Assembly: GCA_015501595.1 (NCBI GenBank)
Contig: JADNRX010000077.1
Coordinates: 1-64,000 of the forward strand
Source: Hymenopellis radicata
Lineage: Eukaryota; Basidiomycota; Agaricomycetes; Agaricales; Physalacriaceae
Reading direction: 5' to 3'
DNA length: 64,000 bases
Below are positions 53,912-64,000 of this stretch, piece after piece. A program made the position numbers and the translations under genes. A model generated the notes under the pieces. It did no database searches and was not told the DNA's origin. It was given only the letters and a program-made list of their open reading frames with translations. Each line of letters starts with the position of its first letter. Within the stretch, counting starts at the first letter, position 1.

Positions 53912-55676
53912 ATGATGAAAACATTCTCCCTCCTCTTACTGGCGGCCTCGCCCTTGTTCATCGCAGTAAATGCCGGGTCAAACATTCGCGACGCCTCTTC
54001 CACGACTGTTGACATCCAGGACGGCCAAACGGGCGTCGTGATGGTTATACCGCCGCGCCAGACGGATACAGGCACCAAGCCTATACCAGGTATGTCTACC
54101 AATCTCCAGTTCAAGTTATTCGGCACACATAATGTGCACTCTAGATGCTGATCATCCTTTCATTGCACCTGGGCCCAACGACATGCGCGGACGTGAGTTT
54201 CTCCTGCTTGAAAACGTTCATAATACCAGTTTACTCATTATTTTCCTTAGCATGCCCGGGCCTGAACACGCTTGCGAACCATGGGTACATCTCCAGGAAG
54301 TACGGAGTCCTCCTCTGTATTAACTGCATCTTATTGATCCTCTCTCGTAGCGGAATCACCAGTTTTGAGGAAATCATAATCGCTGCCCAAGAGGCGTACA
54401 ATATCGATAGGACCATGGCTGTGGGTATGGCGTCACTCAACATGGTAAGGACTTCCAAGTTTCGGCATATGTTGCTCAGTCATTACTTATCCACGAAAGC
54501 TCGCGCGGGGAAATGCTTTCGTGAACAAAATTTCCATCGGCGGAGTCTCCCCACTCGTACCTCCACTGCCGGGTCAAATTGATGGACCAGAGACACGGGG
54601 AATAGCAGCACACGGACGGGGCGAAGGTTAGCTGATACTCATCTGGGACTATAGTTGTGTTTTATCATTTGAAGGTGATGCCTCGATGACTCGCTCCGAC
54701 GTTCACATCGGCGACAATCGTAACTTCAATCAGACTCTCTGGGATGAGGTGCGGTTGTCGTAGGGCACTTTTCAATCTCTAAACTCTTGGCAGACCCTGG
54801 AAATACTCGCGAAATTTGGTGACGATGGACCGGACGGCCCAGCGACGGTGTTCAACCTGGAAACCCTGATCGACATGACGAGGCAGACCTTGGAGTCTGA
54901 CCAGTTTTTGGACCCCGAAGTATGTCCCACGTTGAAGTTTCTCGAGGGTGCTGAGATCGAACTAGTTTGCGATCCCTATCCGTCGCTTCGCTCTTGTTTT
55001 TGGTGAGCCGGCCAGATTTAATTCATGAAGCTACTCACATCCGCCCACCAGATGGACCGGGTCTCATTATGAGGCAAGTATTTTTTTTGCATACAGATAG
55101 CAATGGTGCTGACACCAATTCCGTCGCTAGCGTGTTTGCAAATGGTATAACTATAAAGTTCAAGCTCTGCACGATGGCGACTCATCCCACAACACAGGAA
55201 CTACAAAGCTGGCCACCAGGCGAATTATCACCACCTTCTTCATGAACCAGACATTCCCAGAGAACTGGCACCGCGCGGCGGTTCCTATTCTGGGTGGATC
55301 CATCCCCAGTGAAATTATGGCAGCGTTGCCCGAGTGGGTTCCTGGCCACAACGATGAAAACGGTGTTTTCGTGGCTGATCCCCCGGTCCCGGCCCCGTTC
55401 AACATCACTTCGGTGCGTTGTCTCCGGGTCAATAGCAAGCAGTATGCATTCATTTTGATTAGACTTGCGCAACCTTCTGGGACAATTTTGCGAATTCTGT
55501 CCCGGGAACTCTAGTGAACGTAACGGGAGTATTCAAGCAGAACGTGGATATGCTTACAGGTAGAGTTCTTTTGGCTCCCTTCAATTTATATCGCTCACCA
55601 CGTTGCTTAAGCCCTACTGTTCAATGCGTCAGGGTGCCCAGAGCCGGTTGCGCCAGCCGGTCCCACAAATGTCTAG
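53912..55676 (+). CDS. Unspecific peroxygenase (secreted heme-thiolate peroxidase), copy 1
   Basis: A member of the chloroperoxidase/UPO family, extracellular heme-thiolate enzymes that oxyfunctionalise C-H bonds using H2O2. The N-terminus MMKTFSLLLLAASPLFIAVNAG is a signal peptide. The heme-ligand motif P-C-P is built across an intron (GPNDMRG-PCPGLNTLANHGYISR). It is followed by NGITSFEEIIIAAQEAYNID. The EGD-S-R-D motif appears as GEGDASMTRSDVHIGDN, with the acid-base Glu and Mg-site residues. Later exons give TFNLETLIDMT-like helices, FPENWHRAAVPI, DENGVFVADPP, TCATFWDNFANSVPGTLVNVTG and a C-terminal GCPEPVAPAGPTNV; the stop is at 55674-55676. About eleven introns are inferred and all key residues are present. 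The size of about 370 residues suits the long UPO group. Confidence 0.88.
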
Positions 55677-55929
55677 TTGGTGTGACTATTTCCACCACGC
55701 TTTCCTCGACATGTATCATCTCCTGTACGAAACTCTGGGAATACGCCTTCGACTTTGGACACATTTGCTCTATCTCTATCCTGAATTTCGTTGTACTTGT
55801 TTTTGCAATACAGTTTCAACCGACGAAGTATGGACTTCGAGTCGAAGCGTCTGTCGATGGCTCTGTAATATGTAACATGCTTTTCTTCTGTCTTCATATC
55901 GGTGACGATGCAACGGAGTATTTTAGACA

Positions 55930-56105
55930 AACTCTCACCCTCGTGCACCCCATCGTCGACCCGCGGACCCGCGAACGTCCGCCGTATTCCTAATAACGAA
56001 GGACCCGCAACGGCAGTATAAGGACCTGCTAATCTCGGGCGTGATGGGCATCCAGAAGCTAACTGGCAAGTTCAAGCCGTTCGAGGCTCGTTATCGCTGG
56101 CGTGT
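55930..56105 (+). pseudogene. Ribosomal-L1-domain protein (CIC1/UTP30-like) fragment, copy 1
   Basis: The frame reads HPIVDPRT, then after an 8-bp tandem duplication (GACCCGCG twice) that shifts the frame, TSAVFLITKDPQRQYKDLL and GKFKPFEARYRW. This is the core of the L1-domain nucleolar proteins of ribosome biogenesis. Only about 55 residues remain. It directly follows the peroxygenase gene in both duplicate blocks. Confidence 0.7.
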
Positions 56106-56191
56106 AAGTTATAAGACGGTAAATATTAGTCTCGTATACGCCAATACGCGCCTTTATACATTCTTTTCCTTTGGGTTCGAATGAGGCATTG

Positions 56192-56536
56192 TCAATACAT
56201 ATGGGGAGTGCTGGTCAGTGTCGAAAGGAAAAAGGAATGAAGACAGCAAGCCTGAGGGTTTATGAGGATCCCTCTCCGCGCGCTTGTTGAATCCTGTCTA
56301 CTATGACGCCTTCCGCCTTCGTGGTTGCTTTGGAAGGCTGCGAACGTGGTGCCGGCGCTGGTGGCTGTCGCGGTACAGCTGGCAACCACATCGTCTAAAG
56401 TGGAAGAGCCATATACGCCAGGCTCTCGTGTACCAAGGAGGTTCAGGTTTACGCCATTAATGAGGAGTATTGAAAGAGGCGCGGAAGACGCAGACATGGT
56501 GGGATTTGGCTCTTCTTCAGCGGGTGGGGTGATCAT
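56192..56536 (-). pseudogene. Type II 3-dehydroquinate dehydratase, truncated and frameshifted
   Basis: The N-terminal two thirds of a catabolic (quinate-pathway, QutE/AroQ-like) dehydroquinase: [28 protein letters not shown] (with the catalytic Tyr) and [10 protein letters not shown]. Directly after SNHEG a 7-bp tandem duplication (GAAGGCG twice) shifts the frame. The expected continuation [13 protein letters not shown] is present in the next frame and then stops. The region with the second catalytic His is missing. The start is best placed at 56497 (MSASSAP); 56536 is an in-frame alternative. It lies between the two peroxygenase blocks. Confidence 0.85.
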
Positions 56537-57976
56537 CTTCGTGGCCTCTCTTCTCCGGGGACTGTCTTCTGATGGGTGCTGCTGGGAACAGAGTTATCTG
56601 TGGCCGTGTGTTGGAGTGCTCTTCTTCGATGGGTGGGGTGATCCTCTTCAGCGGGCGTGGTGATCCTCTTCAACGGGTGTACTGCTCCTCTTCACTGGAT
56701 AGGGCGATGGTCTTGGTGTCCTCTCGACTGTTTGTGGCTGTGCTTGCTCAAAAATAGTAGGGTAAAATCAATGCATTCATTTGACTACTACACAGCGCGA
56801 ACGGCAAATGTTTACTACAAGAGTCTCAGCGAGAGGTGCCTTTGCGAAATGCACAAGAACGCCTCGTGTCAATTTGTTTTCTCAACCAAAACCTGTACGC
56901 TCCGCTAAGGCAGTTGGGCTTCTCAGCTGAGATTCAAACCTGAAATAGTTTGGTTACCTCCACCATCTGCTGGCAAGTACCGCGTTAGATCTCTCACAGC
57001 TAAAATTTAAGAAAAAACAAAGTCTCGGTGGCTGATCGCGCTACTCCAAGAGAGCGGGCAGGGAACCAGGCTAAGTATCAACTGCACGCAAAGGTCGGTT
57101 CGGGTAGGGTCAGCCCCATTCGCAACATCTCATAGTACCTGGCTCGCACAGTCGCCGTCTCGGGCAGTGCGAATCTCCGGTGATGCTTGGCCCAGCACAC
57201 ATGGACCCCACTCTGTGATCAAGTGTGTGGTTTTGACACGAGGAGCTAATCACTCACCTGAGCGCCTCCGTCGCCATTATTCACAGCACGTGAACGACGG
57301 TAGAACCAAGGCGCGAACTGAGCAAGCCGTAATCCGAAGGGAAGCGCGATCTCACGACCAGAACTGACAAGAACTGAGTGGCTCCCTGACGACAAGTTGA
57401 TCAACGGGGGCCAACCATAGAACAGAACCGAAGAACATCCAAGACCGGCCTCAAGTGGCCTGAATGGCAATCTATAAGACCTGGTTAGTGCGACATCCTA
57501 AGCCCGAAGAAAGAAGACTTACCGTAGCGAGAACGAACAATAACCAGCGCAGAAGAAAGACAAGTTGCGCTACAAAGCTGCCGAAGACTCAAATCCCGAC
57601 CATGATAAAAGGAACACGGTTGACAGTTCAGAGTCGGGAGCAAGACTGAAGAAGAGTCAGATGATGAGAGCTTCTTACCCGGTGTAGAGCCCAAATGACA
57701 ACTCACCGCCAATATTGGAAGGACCGAACCATCAAGACAACAAACATTAACGAGAAGACACGACGTGGTGGAAGGTCAAGAGAGGAGTAGCACATCGTCA
57801 CGGACAGCGGCAGCATAACAGTAGGAGGAAAGGTGAGTGATGGCATTCTCTTGGGTTTAGTAGTACAAAGGCGGCTTGGATTTCAACTGGAGAGATGGCA
57901 CCTCAGGCCTCAGCGCTCAGCCTTGACGTTGTACGCGGGTAACGATATAGCGGGCTTTGCCGTGCCAACGGCACGG
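56537..57976. other. Spacer between duplicate blocks, no gene recognised
   Basis: It contains irregular repeats of GGGTGGGGTGATC(C/A)TCTTC(A/G) with CTCTTC words at 56505-56715 and an A/G-rich tract (AAGAAAGAAGAC, GAAGAAAGACAAG) at 57500-57660. No protein family is visible in any frame. Confidence 0.45.
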
Positions 57977-58772
57977 GCGGGATCACGTGTCCCGGATGTT
58001 CGCCGCCAAGTTTCTGAGCAAGTCGGGATCGTTATCAGCGTCTTCACTGTCACCGTCAGACCCCAAGGGAAAAGACGACCTCAGTATAGCCTCGTGGCTG
58101 CCGCCGATAAAATTGCGTGCCAGTAAGGACAGAGACCGCCACGCCAGTCACCGCCGATTGGGTCTCATGAAGGCTTCGCGAAGAGTTTTCACCCGGCGAG
58201 AGCGGGGAACGAGAGCCCATGCCACGGCTGCGGACCATTTGAAGGTTTTCGCTACAAAGATTGAGCTCAGGATGGCTGGTTGAGGATGCACGAACCCACC
58301 AGAAGCTTCCATTCGGCGAGTTAAGTTCCTCACACTGCGAAAGCAGGACAATTAATGGACTGCTGACAGATGTACATGCACTGAATGGCCACTACTTTTG
58401 TCTTTCCGCCCTTCCTATGCGCACGGTATGTTTTTAAATTGATTGCCCTTGCGGCAGGTAGATTTTCATAAAGTTCAATCTCAAGCTTACCTGGTTTCAC
58501 AGGCACAAAAAATTCTCGCTCCTCGGGTGATGAAAGGTACGAAAGGTTCGGGAGCGAACACAGGATATTTCATTCGCCCATCGACACCTACTAGACACTC
58601 GTTTAATGATTCAACCGTTCGTCCACGCCACTCTATTCTTACAATCTCTGCCGAAGGGTATTAGCAGATAGAAGCGGGATGCAAGTATAACACAGGAAGA
58701 TGCACCACCTCTGCGAGGTATAAGATTCGCAGGAAAAGGGCTGCTGAGCTGCAAGACGGACATCTTCTGCTC

Positions 58773-60534
58773 ATGACGAAAACATTCTCCCTCCTCTTAC
58801 TGGCGGCCTCGCCCTGGTTCATCGCAGTAAATGCCGGGTCAAACATTCGCGACGCCTCTTCCACGACTGTTGACATCCAGGACGGCCAAACGGGCGTCCT
58901 GATGGTTATACCGCCGCGCCAGACGGATACAGGCACCAAGCCTGTACCAGGTATGTCTACCAATCTCCAGTTCAAGTTATTCGGCGCACATAATGTGCAC
59001 TCTAGATGCTGATCATCCTTTCATTGCACCTGGGCCCGACGACATGCGCGGACGTGAGTTTCTCCTGCTTGAAAACGTTCATAATACCAGTTTACTCATT
59101 ATTTTCCTTAGCATGCCCGGGCCTGAACACGCTTGCGAACCATGGGTTCATCTCTAGGAAGTACGGAGTCCTCCTCTGTTCCAACCGCATCTTATTGATC
59201 CTCTCTCGTAGTGGAATCACCAGTTTTGAGGAAATCATAATCGCTGCCCAAGAGGCGTACAATATCGATAGGGACATGGCTGTGCGTATGGTGTCACTCC
59301 CCATGGTAGGCATTTCAAGTTTCGGCATATGTTGCTCAGTCATTACTTATCCACGAAAGCTCGGGCGGGGAAATCCTTTCGTGAATAAAATTTCCATCGG
59401 CGGAGTCTCCCCACTCGTACCTCCGCTGCCGGGTCAAATTGATGGACCAGAGACACGGGGAATAGCAGCACACGGACGGTGCGAAGGTTAGCTGATACTC
59501 ATCTGGGACTACTTGTGTTGTATCATTTGAAGGTGATGGCTCGATGACTCGCTCCGACGTTCACATCGGCGACAATCGTAACTTCAATCAGACTCTCTGG
59601 GATCAGGTGCGGTTGTCGTAGGGCACTCCTCAATCTCTGAACTCTTGGCAGACCCTGGAAATACTCGCGAAATTTGGTGACGATGGACCGGACGGCCCAG
59701 CGACGGTGTTCAACCTGGAAACCCTGATCGACATGACGAGGCAGAACTTCGAGTCCGACCAGTTTTCGGACCCCGAAGTATGTCCCACGTTGAAGTTTCT
59801 CGAGGGTGCTGAGATCGAACTAGTTTGCGATCCCTATCCGTCGCTTCGGTGATCTTTTTGGTGAGCCAGCCAGATTTAATTCATGAAGCTACTCACATCC
59901 GCCCACCAGAGGGACCGGGTCTCATTATGAGGCAAGTATTTTTTTTGCATACAGATAGCAACGGTGCTGACACCAATTCCGTCGCTAGCGTGTTTGCAAA
60001 TGGTATAACTATAAGGTTCAAGCTCTGCACGATGGCGACTCATCACCCACAACACAGGAACTACAAAGCTGGCCACCAGGCGAATTATCACCACCTTCTT
60101 CATGAACCAGACATTCCCAGAGAACTGGCACCGCGCGGCGGTTCCTGTTCTTGGTGGATCCATCCCCGGTCAAATTATGGCAGCGTTGCCCCAGTTTGTT
60201 CCTGGCCACAACGATGAAAACGGTGTTTTCGTGGCTGATCCCCCGGCCCCGGCCCCGTTCAACATCAGTTCGGTGCGTTGTCTCGGGTCAATAGCAGGCA
60301 GTATGCATTCATTTTGATTAGACTTGCGCGGCCTTCTGGGACAATTTTGCGAATTCTGTCCCGGGAACTCTAGCGAACGTAACGGGAGTATTCAAGCAGA
60401 ACGTGGATCTGCTTACAGGTAGAGGTCTTTTGGCTCCCTTCAATTATATCGCTCACCATGTTGCTTAAGCCGCGCAGTTCAATGTGTCAGGGTGCCCAGA
60501 GATGGTTGCGCCAGCCGGTCCCACAAATGTCTAG
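58773..60534 (+). CDS. Unspecific peroxygenase, copy 2
   Basis: The paralogue of the gene at 53912 with the same exon pattern. Signal peptide MTKTFSLLLLAASPWFIAVNA. The PCP motif is again completed across an intron (DDMRG-PCPGLNTLANHGFISR), and GCEGDGSMTRSD keeps the Glu, Ser, Arg and Asp of the EGD-S-R-D signature. Substitutions against copy 1 are mostly conservative (SPL to SPW, RTMAVGMASLNM to RDMAVRMVSLPM, ILGGSIPSE to VLGGSIPGQ). Indels fall in introns. The stop is TAG at 60532-60534. Both copies appear functional by inspection, so this is a recently expanded pair. Secretion and peroxide-dependent oxidation are inferred from the family. Confidence 0.88.
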
Positions 60535-60724
60535 TTGGTGTGACTATTTCCACAACGTTTTCCTCGATATGTATCATCGTGAAACCCTGGGAATACGCCT
60601 TCGACTTGGGACACATTTCCTCTATCTCTATCCTGAACTTCGTTGTACTTGTTTCTGTCGATGGCTCTGTAATATGTAACATGCTTTTCTTCTGTATTCA
60701 TATCCGTGATGATGCAACGGAGTA

Positions 60725-60905
60725 TCTCACACCCTCTTGCACCCCATCGTCGACCCGCGAACGTCCGCCGTATGCCTCATAACGAAGGACCTGCTAGCGG
60801 AGCACAACATCAAATTCATCTCGCGCGTGGTGGGCAATCAGAAGCTAAATGGCAAGTTCAAGCCGTTCGAGGCTCGGCGCAGGCTCGTTATCGCGCTGGC
60901 GTGTA
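60725..60905 (+). pseudogene. Ribosomal-L1-domain protein fragment, copy 2
   Basis: The frame reads HPIVDPRTSAVCLITKDLLAEHNIKFISRVVG and GKFKPFEARRRLVIAL. It keeps the FISRVVG strand that copy 1 has lost, but lacks the PQRQYK part that copy 1 keeps. The 8-bp duplication of copy 1 is absent. Both are leftovers of the same gene, whose intact form must lie elsewhere. Confidence 0.7.
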
Positions 60906-60937
60906 AGTTATGAGACGGTAAATATTAGTCTCGTATT

Positions 60938-61680
60938 CTACATCGCTGATGACAATGCTGCTAACCGAAAACTGAGCGCGTGTGCAGATTTATTTGTTGC
61001 GTGCAAAACTCCATCTTCAGTCTCACACTCGAGCTGGTCCACAAAATCGGCCACAGCACTGAGCTTCAAGTATTTTGAATCGGGAGGCGCAATCCCCGAG
61101 GTTGGGAACTCCACGTCCGCCTCGTCCTGCCCATTGCCCATTAAGCAGCCGTCTGTACACATCCGCACTTTGCATTTGTTCGGCTCGTTGGGAATCTAAT
61201 ATAATATTGAAGTTGATCAGCACTTGGAATACCAGTGTGGCGCGATTTTACCGACAGCGTCCTTGTCAAAGTATAGTTCATGTCTCTCGCGTTCAGTAGC
61301 CGTCATGAGAATAGCATTGGATGCCATAGACCGGTCCAAGTCGATACTTGTCCAAGACCGGAGCATATGGAGTCGACTCGGAGCTATTGAAGCAAGTCAG
61401 ATGAGCGCGCGCGAGAAGAGAAATGTAGGTGACATACCAGAGTGGAAGGACTTTGATCACGGTTGAGCAAGAATGGAATGATGTGCACCGCAGCTGCGGT
61501 GCGCGGGGGACCTCGTTCCTTTTGCCCTGCTTGAGAAGATCCTCAGCTCGCTGCCTATCGAAGGTGCGGGTGATATCACACCGGAAGTGCTCACGAATAC
61601 GGAGCTGAATGATACTTGTGTGAGAAACGCCTGAGGAGGTCTTAAATTCACGGTGCGGTTTACCATGATATACATACATC
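60938..61680 (-). pseudogene. HNH nuclease-domain gene, copy C (decayed)
   Basis: A third relative of the HNH genes at 14.8 and 19.3 kb. The minus strand shows LRIREHFRCDITRTFDRQRAEDLLKQGKRNEVP. A frame change follows in place of the RRMEAA segment, then VHIIPFLLNRD, MLRSWTSID, NAILMT and YFDKDAVG. The last exon is KVRMCTDGCLMGNGQDEADVEFPTSG to the stop at 60938. The region between the first conserved His and Asn has lost bases. The 5' half is missing. It abuts the end of the peroxygenase duplication. Confidence 0.8.
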
Positions 61681-61879
61681 TCCCTCTGTTAATCATGAAC
61701 AGGCGCAGACTCTAAGGGTGGGTAGAGCTCGAGCGCGTCTTCTTTTCAACTCAGTCTGGCCAAGTATTCCGCAAGGACATTTGTAGAGAACTCCTCATCC
61801 GGGGCGTTACTTAACATTGAGCCAGCGAGTCGTCCAAGTGAAAATAAATGGCGGTGAGCTCTACATGTACATAGGCATA

Positions 61880-64000
61880 TTACTCGTGCGCATGCAAATG
61901 GCCCTCCGGCAAATTGTTAAGCTCGTCCTCCCTCTGGTCAAGCTTGAACACGGCAATCCAACACAAAAGACCCGCAATGACCGCGATGATCGCAACGATA
62001 GTGTAGTTCCACACCAACAGCGGGTCGCCAGATAGCGCTGATTATCATTAGCGACAACAGACACGCCAAAAGAACTCGACGCACGGACGAAAGCCTGGCC
62101 CAAGGCAGAGGCAAGTGCCGACGTAAAGAGGAACACGCTCATGACGAGCGAACGCATGTTCTTCGGTGCCTTGGTGAAGGCATACTCGAGCCCAGTTATC
62201 GAGGCGCAGATTTCGCTGATCCCCACAAGAACGTAACTGCAAAGGAAATAAGCCACAGAATCAAGGAAAACACCGGGTACTACATACGAGCCACTCTGGA
62301 TCCACACATTCAAACTCGAGACCTCGTCGCAAGTAGCGACAAACTTGCCACACGGGTTCGTCTGGTAGATGTAGTGCTGTGTCACTGAGTGCCGAGTAAG
62401 CCGGCGGGGTCGCGGAGAAGGTGGCCGTGTTTACCTGCAGCCCAGACCATAGCAGCAGCGCCAAAGAAGAATCCAAGAGTAATCTTCTTCAACGCCGTGA
62501 AACGGATGCCCCAACGCGCGAGCGCAGGATAGATCTACAAACCGTAACGTAAGGATCGTGCAATCGAGTACTGGAAAGAAACGCACTATCTTATCCGCAA
62601 GAGGAATGAAAATGATCAGCGAAATAGGATTCAAATTCGACAGAACATCGTTCGGCACGCCATGGCGAGTCATAACAGCAGCCTGCGATGTCAAATTGTT
62701 GTTCAGCTGGTTATAAGTGAGCCCTGTGCGCGCATAGTAATCAATCGAACAATCCGAACAATCACAATAACTGGACCAACTCACAGTAAAGTGGGAACCA
62801 CGTGAAGACAGCGCAAGCTTTGAAGCCTCGCCCTACTTCATCGACCCACTGGTCATCGAACGTCATCCACTTTGGCAGCTCTCCCACTTGGTTGCTCGGC
62901 TTTGCCGCTTCCCAGAAATCGTCCCGCCTAAAGTTTCTGTAGGTCACAATGGGGTTGGGACTCCATTTGTCTGCAGCGGCTTTGCGTAGGATGCGGATAG
63001 CCGTGATGAGAACGGAGCCTTGCGGAGCAGACTTGACGTAGCGCTTGTTGCCGATCCATAAAACGAGTGGGCAGATCAGGAAGACAATAGTGGGAAGCGT
63101 GAAGGCCAAGTAGAAGCCGACATACTGAAGCCATTCAGTACGGCGAAAGAGCAACGCGAATGTGATAGGTGCTTACTAGTTCAGTATAAGCCATAGTGAG
63201 CTGCCCAACAAGAGCGCCAATGTTGATGAACATGTAAAAATACTAGTCGCGTCACATTTAGCTACACGTCACATATAACTGAAAATGGCTCACCATATAC
63301 ACACGAGAGATAGTGTACGAAGGGTCGACGATGACCCTTTCGCCTTGTGGCGTGGTGGAAATATAAAGCTTAGTTTTTCCATACTGCTCTGCAATCAAAG
63401 GCGAGATGTTTGCCTTGAACAATCCAGTACCTGCAGGCGGACGTCAGTCCCAATCTACCGAATATGCGAAAGCAAGACAGAAGTGCTTACCTGCTCCCAT
63501 GATAATCATGCCAAGAATGAAGGGCGCGATAGCGGCCTTCTTGTCAATGACGCCAGGTACGGCGGCTACGATCAAGACAATGTGTCCGACGAGCGCAACC
63601 GCTACACCAACGCAGACGGCCTTGAATCTACCCAAGCGTGTATCGGCGAGGTAGGCTCCAAATAAAGGTGTGACGTAGCACCAGAACTGGTAGAAGGTGC
63701 TCAGCCCAAAGGCGGTATTTTGTCCTAGTCCTAATGCACCTGGGACGACGTCGGGCCCGGCTGAGCCCGTGCTGGAGCCTTCGGGGAGCGGCTGTTGCAT
63801 GAAGTTGGTCTGCGACGCGGCATCAGCGGTCGTGAGGTCGTGCGATCAAAGCGTAGACATACGAAGACAACCGAACATCCGTAGAACTGAGGAACAACAA
63901 TGATTAATACCTTCCAAGGATATAAAAGTTAGAACCTCACCGAGAACCGCTCAGCCATCTCAACAATGGCGATAACTAGAAAAGCTTTAGCAATGCGAAT
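61880..64000 (-). CDS. PTR2: Proton-coupled oligopeptide transporter (PTR2 type), 5' end beyond window
   Basis: A POT/PTR-family major facilitator that imports di- and tripeptides with protons. At the window edge the frame reads AIVEMAERFS, then FYGCSVVF and TNFMQQPLPEGSSTG (the E..ERFS.YG signature of helix 1). Later segments: FYQFWCYVTPLFGAYLADTRLGRFKAV, ANISPLIAEQYG, YFYMFINIGALVGQL, FYLAFTLPTIVFL, NGVPNDVLSNLNPISLIIFIPL, and VLVGISEICASITGLEYAFTKAPKNMRS. A 47-nt intron near 62035 joins FVP to LSGDPLLVWNYTIVAIIAV, ending EGHLHAHE with TAA at 61880-61882. Twelve helices are expected. The first exon(s) lie right of 64000, so the gene is partial here. No lesions seen. Confidence 0.93.

Larger units (their letters stand above)
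53103..60938 (+). repeat. About 3-kb direct segmental duplication (53103-56140 and 57977-60938)
   Basis: Two direct copies, highly similar through most of their length, separated by about 1.8 kb. Each includes a 5' tract (GTAAGGACAGAGACCGCCACGCC...), a peroxygenase gene and a fragment of a ribosomal-L1-domain gene. Introns differ by small indels (for example two extra bases before GAACTACAAAGCTGG in copy 2) and coding substitutions are scattered, so the event is not brand new. Confidence 0.93.

Noticed and set aside
1..64000. CRISPR arrays, bacterial operons or prophage
   Set aside because: The sequence is intron-rich eukaryotic DNA; no regularly spaced short repeats with unique spacers were seen.

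Overview
The window is fungal nuclear DNA, most likely from an Agaricomycete (Basidiomycota). Genes are dense and carry many short introns of about 45-60 nt with GTRNGY donors and CTRAY branch sites. The gene families are those typical of mushrooms and wood- or litter-decay fungi: heme-thiolate peroxygenases, a Ty3/gypsy chromovirus with a Gly-rich Gag, HNH-domain paralogues, a metacaspase and a basidiomycete EF-hand protein.

Layout. 1-4 kb: a small homeodomain-like gene lies between an intact EF-hand gene (3591-7786) and an inverted copy of that gene's own 3' end. 8-13.6 kb: a quiet housekeeping block with an F-box protein, a lactonase-family beta-propeller, a p24 cargo receptor with a GC-AG intron, and the CCR4-NOT subunit RCD1/CNOT9, divergent from p24. 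14-21.6 kb: a duplication-rich block with two HNH genes in inverted orientation (each broken differently), a 5'-truncated LINE with poly(A) and a 15-bp target duplication, a dihydrolipoamide succinyltransferase pseudogene, and a MITE whose empty site survives in the sister copy. 22-32 kb: metacaspase, Na+/H+ antiporter, UBR7-like ubiquitin ligase, a stand-alone hydantoinase-B half of 5-oxoprolinase with a partial tandem copy of its 3' end, and a tiny conserved three-exon gene.

32.2-49.2 kb is a nested transposon mosaic. Two LTRs that look identical by eye lie in the same orientation with the same outer 5-bp flank (CAGGC). Between them are a decayed chromovirus gag-pol, a host-like gene split by a hAT-like element with an 8-bp target duplication, two TA-flanked MITEs inside pol, a MITE inside one LTR, and about 4 kb of foreign sequence carrying an aldehyde dehydrogenase pseudogene. 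A second hAT-like element follows at 49.9-51.1 kb.

51.8-64 kb: a monothiol glutaredoxin, then a direct duplication of about 3 kb. Each copy carries a secreted unspecific peroxygenase gene with intact PCP and EGD-S motifs plus a fragment of a ribosomal-L1-domain gene. Also present are a 3-dehydroquinate dehydratase pseudogene, a third decayed HNH copy, and an oligopeptide transporter that runs off the window end. No rRNA, convincing tRNA or CRISPR was seen. All exon structures are hand-inferred; gene ends are more reliable than individual splice sites.
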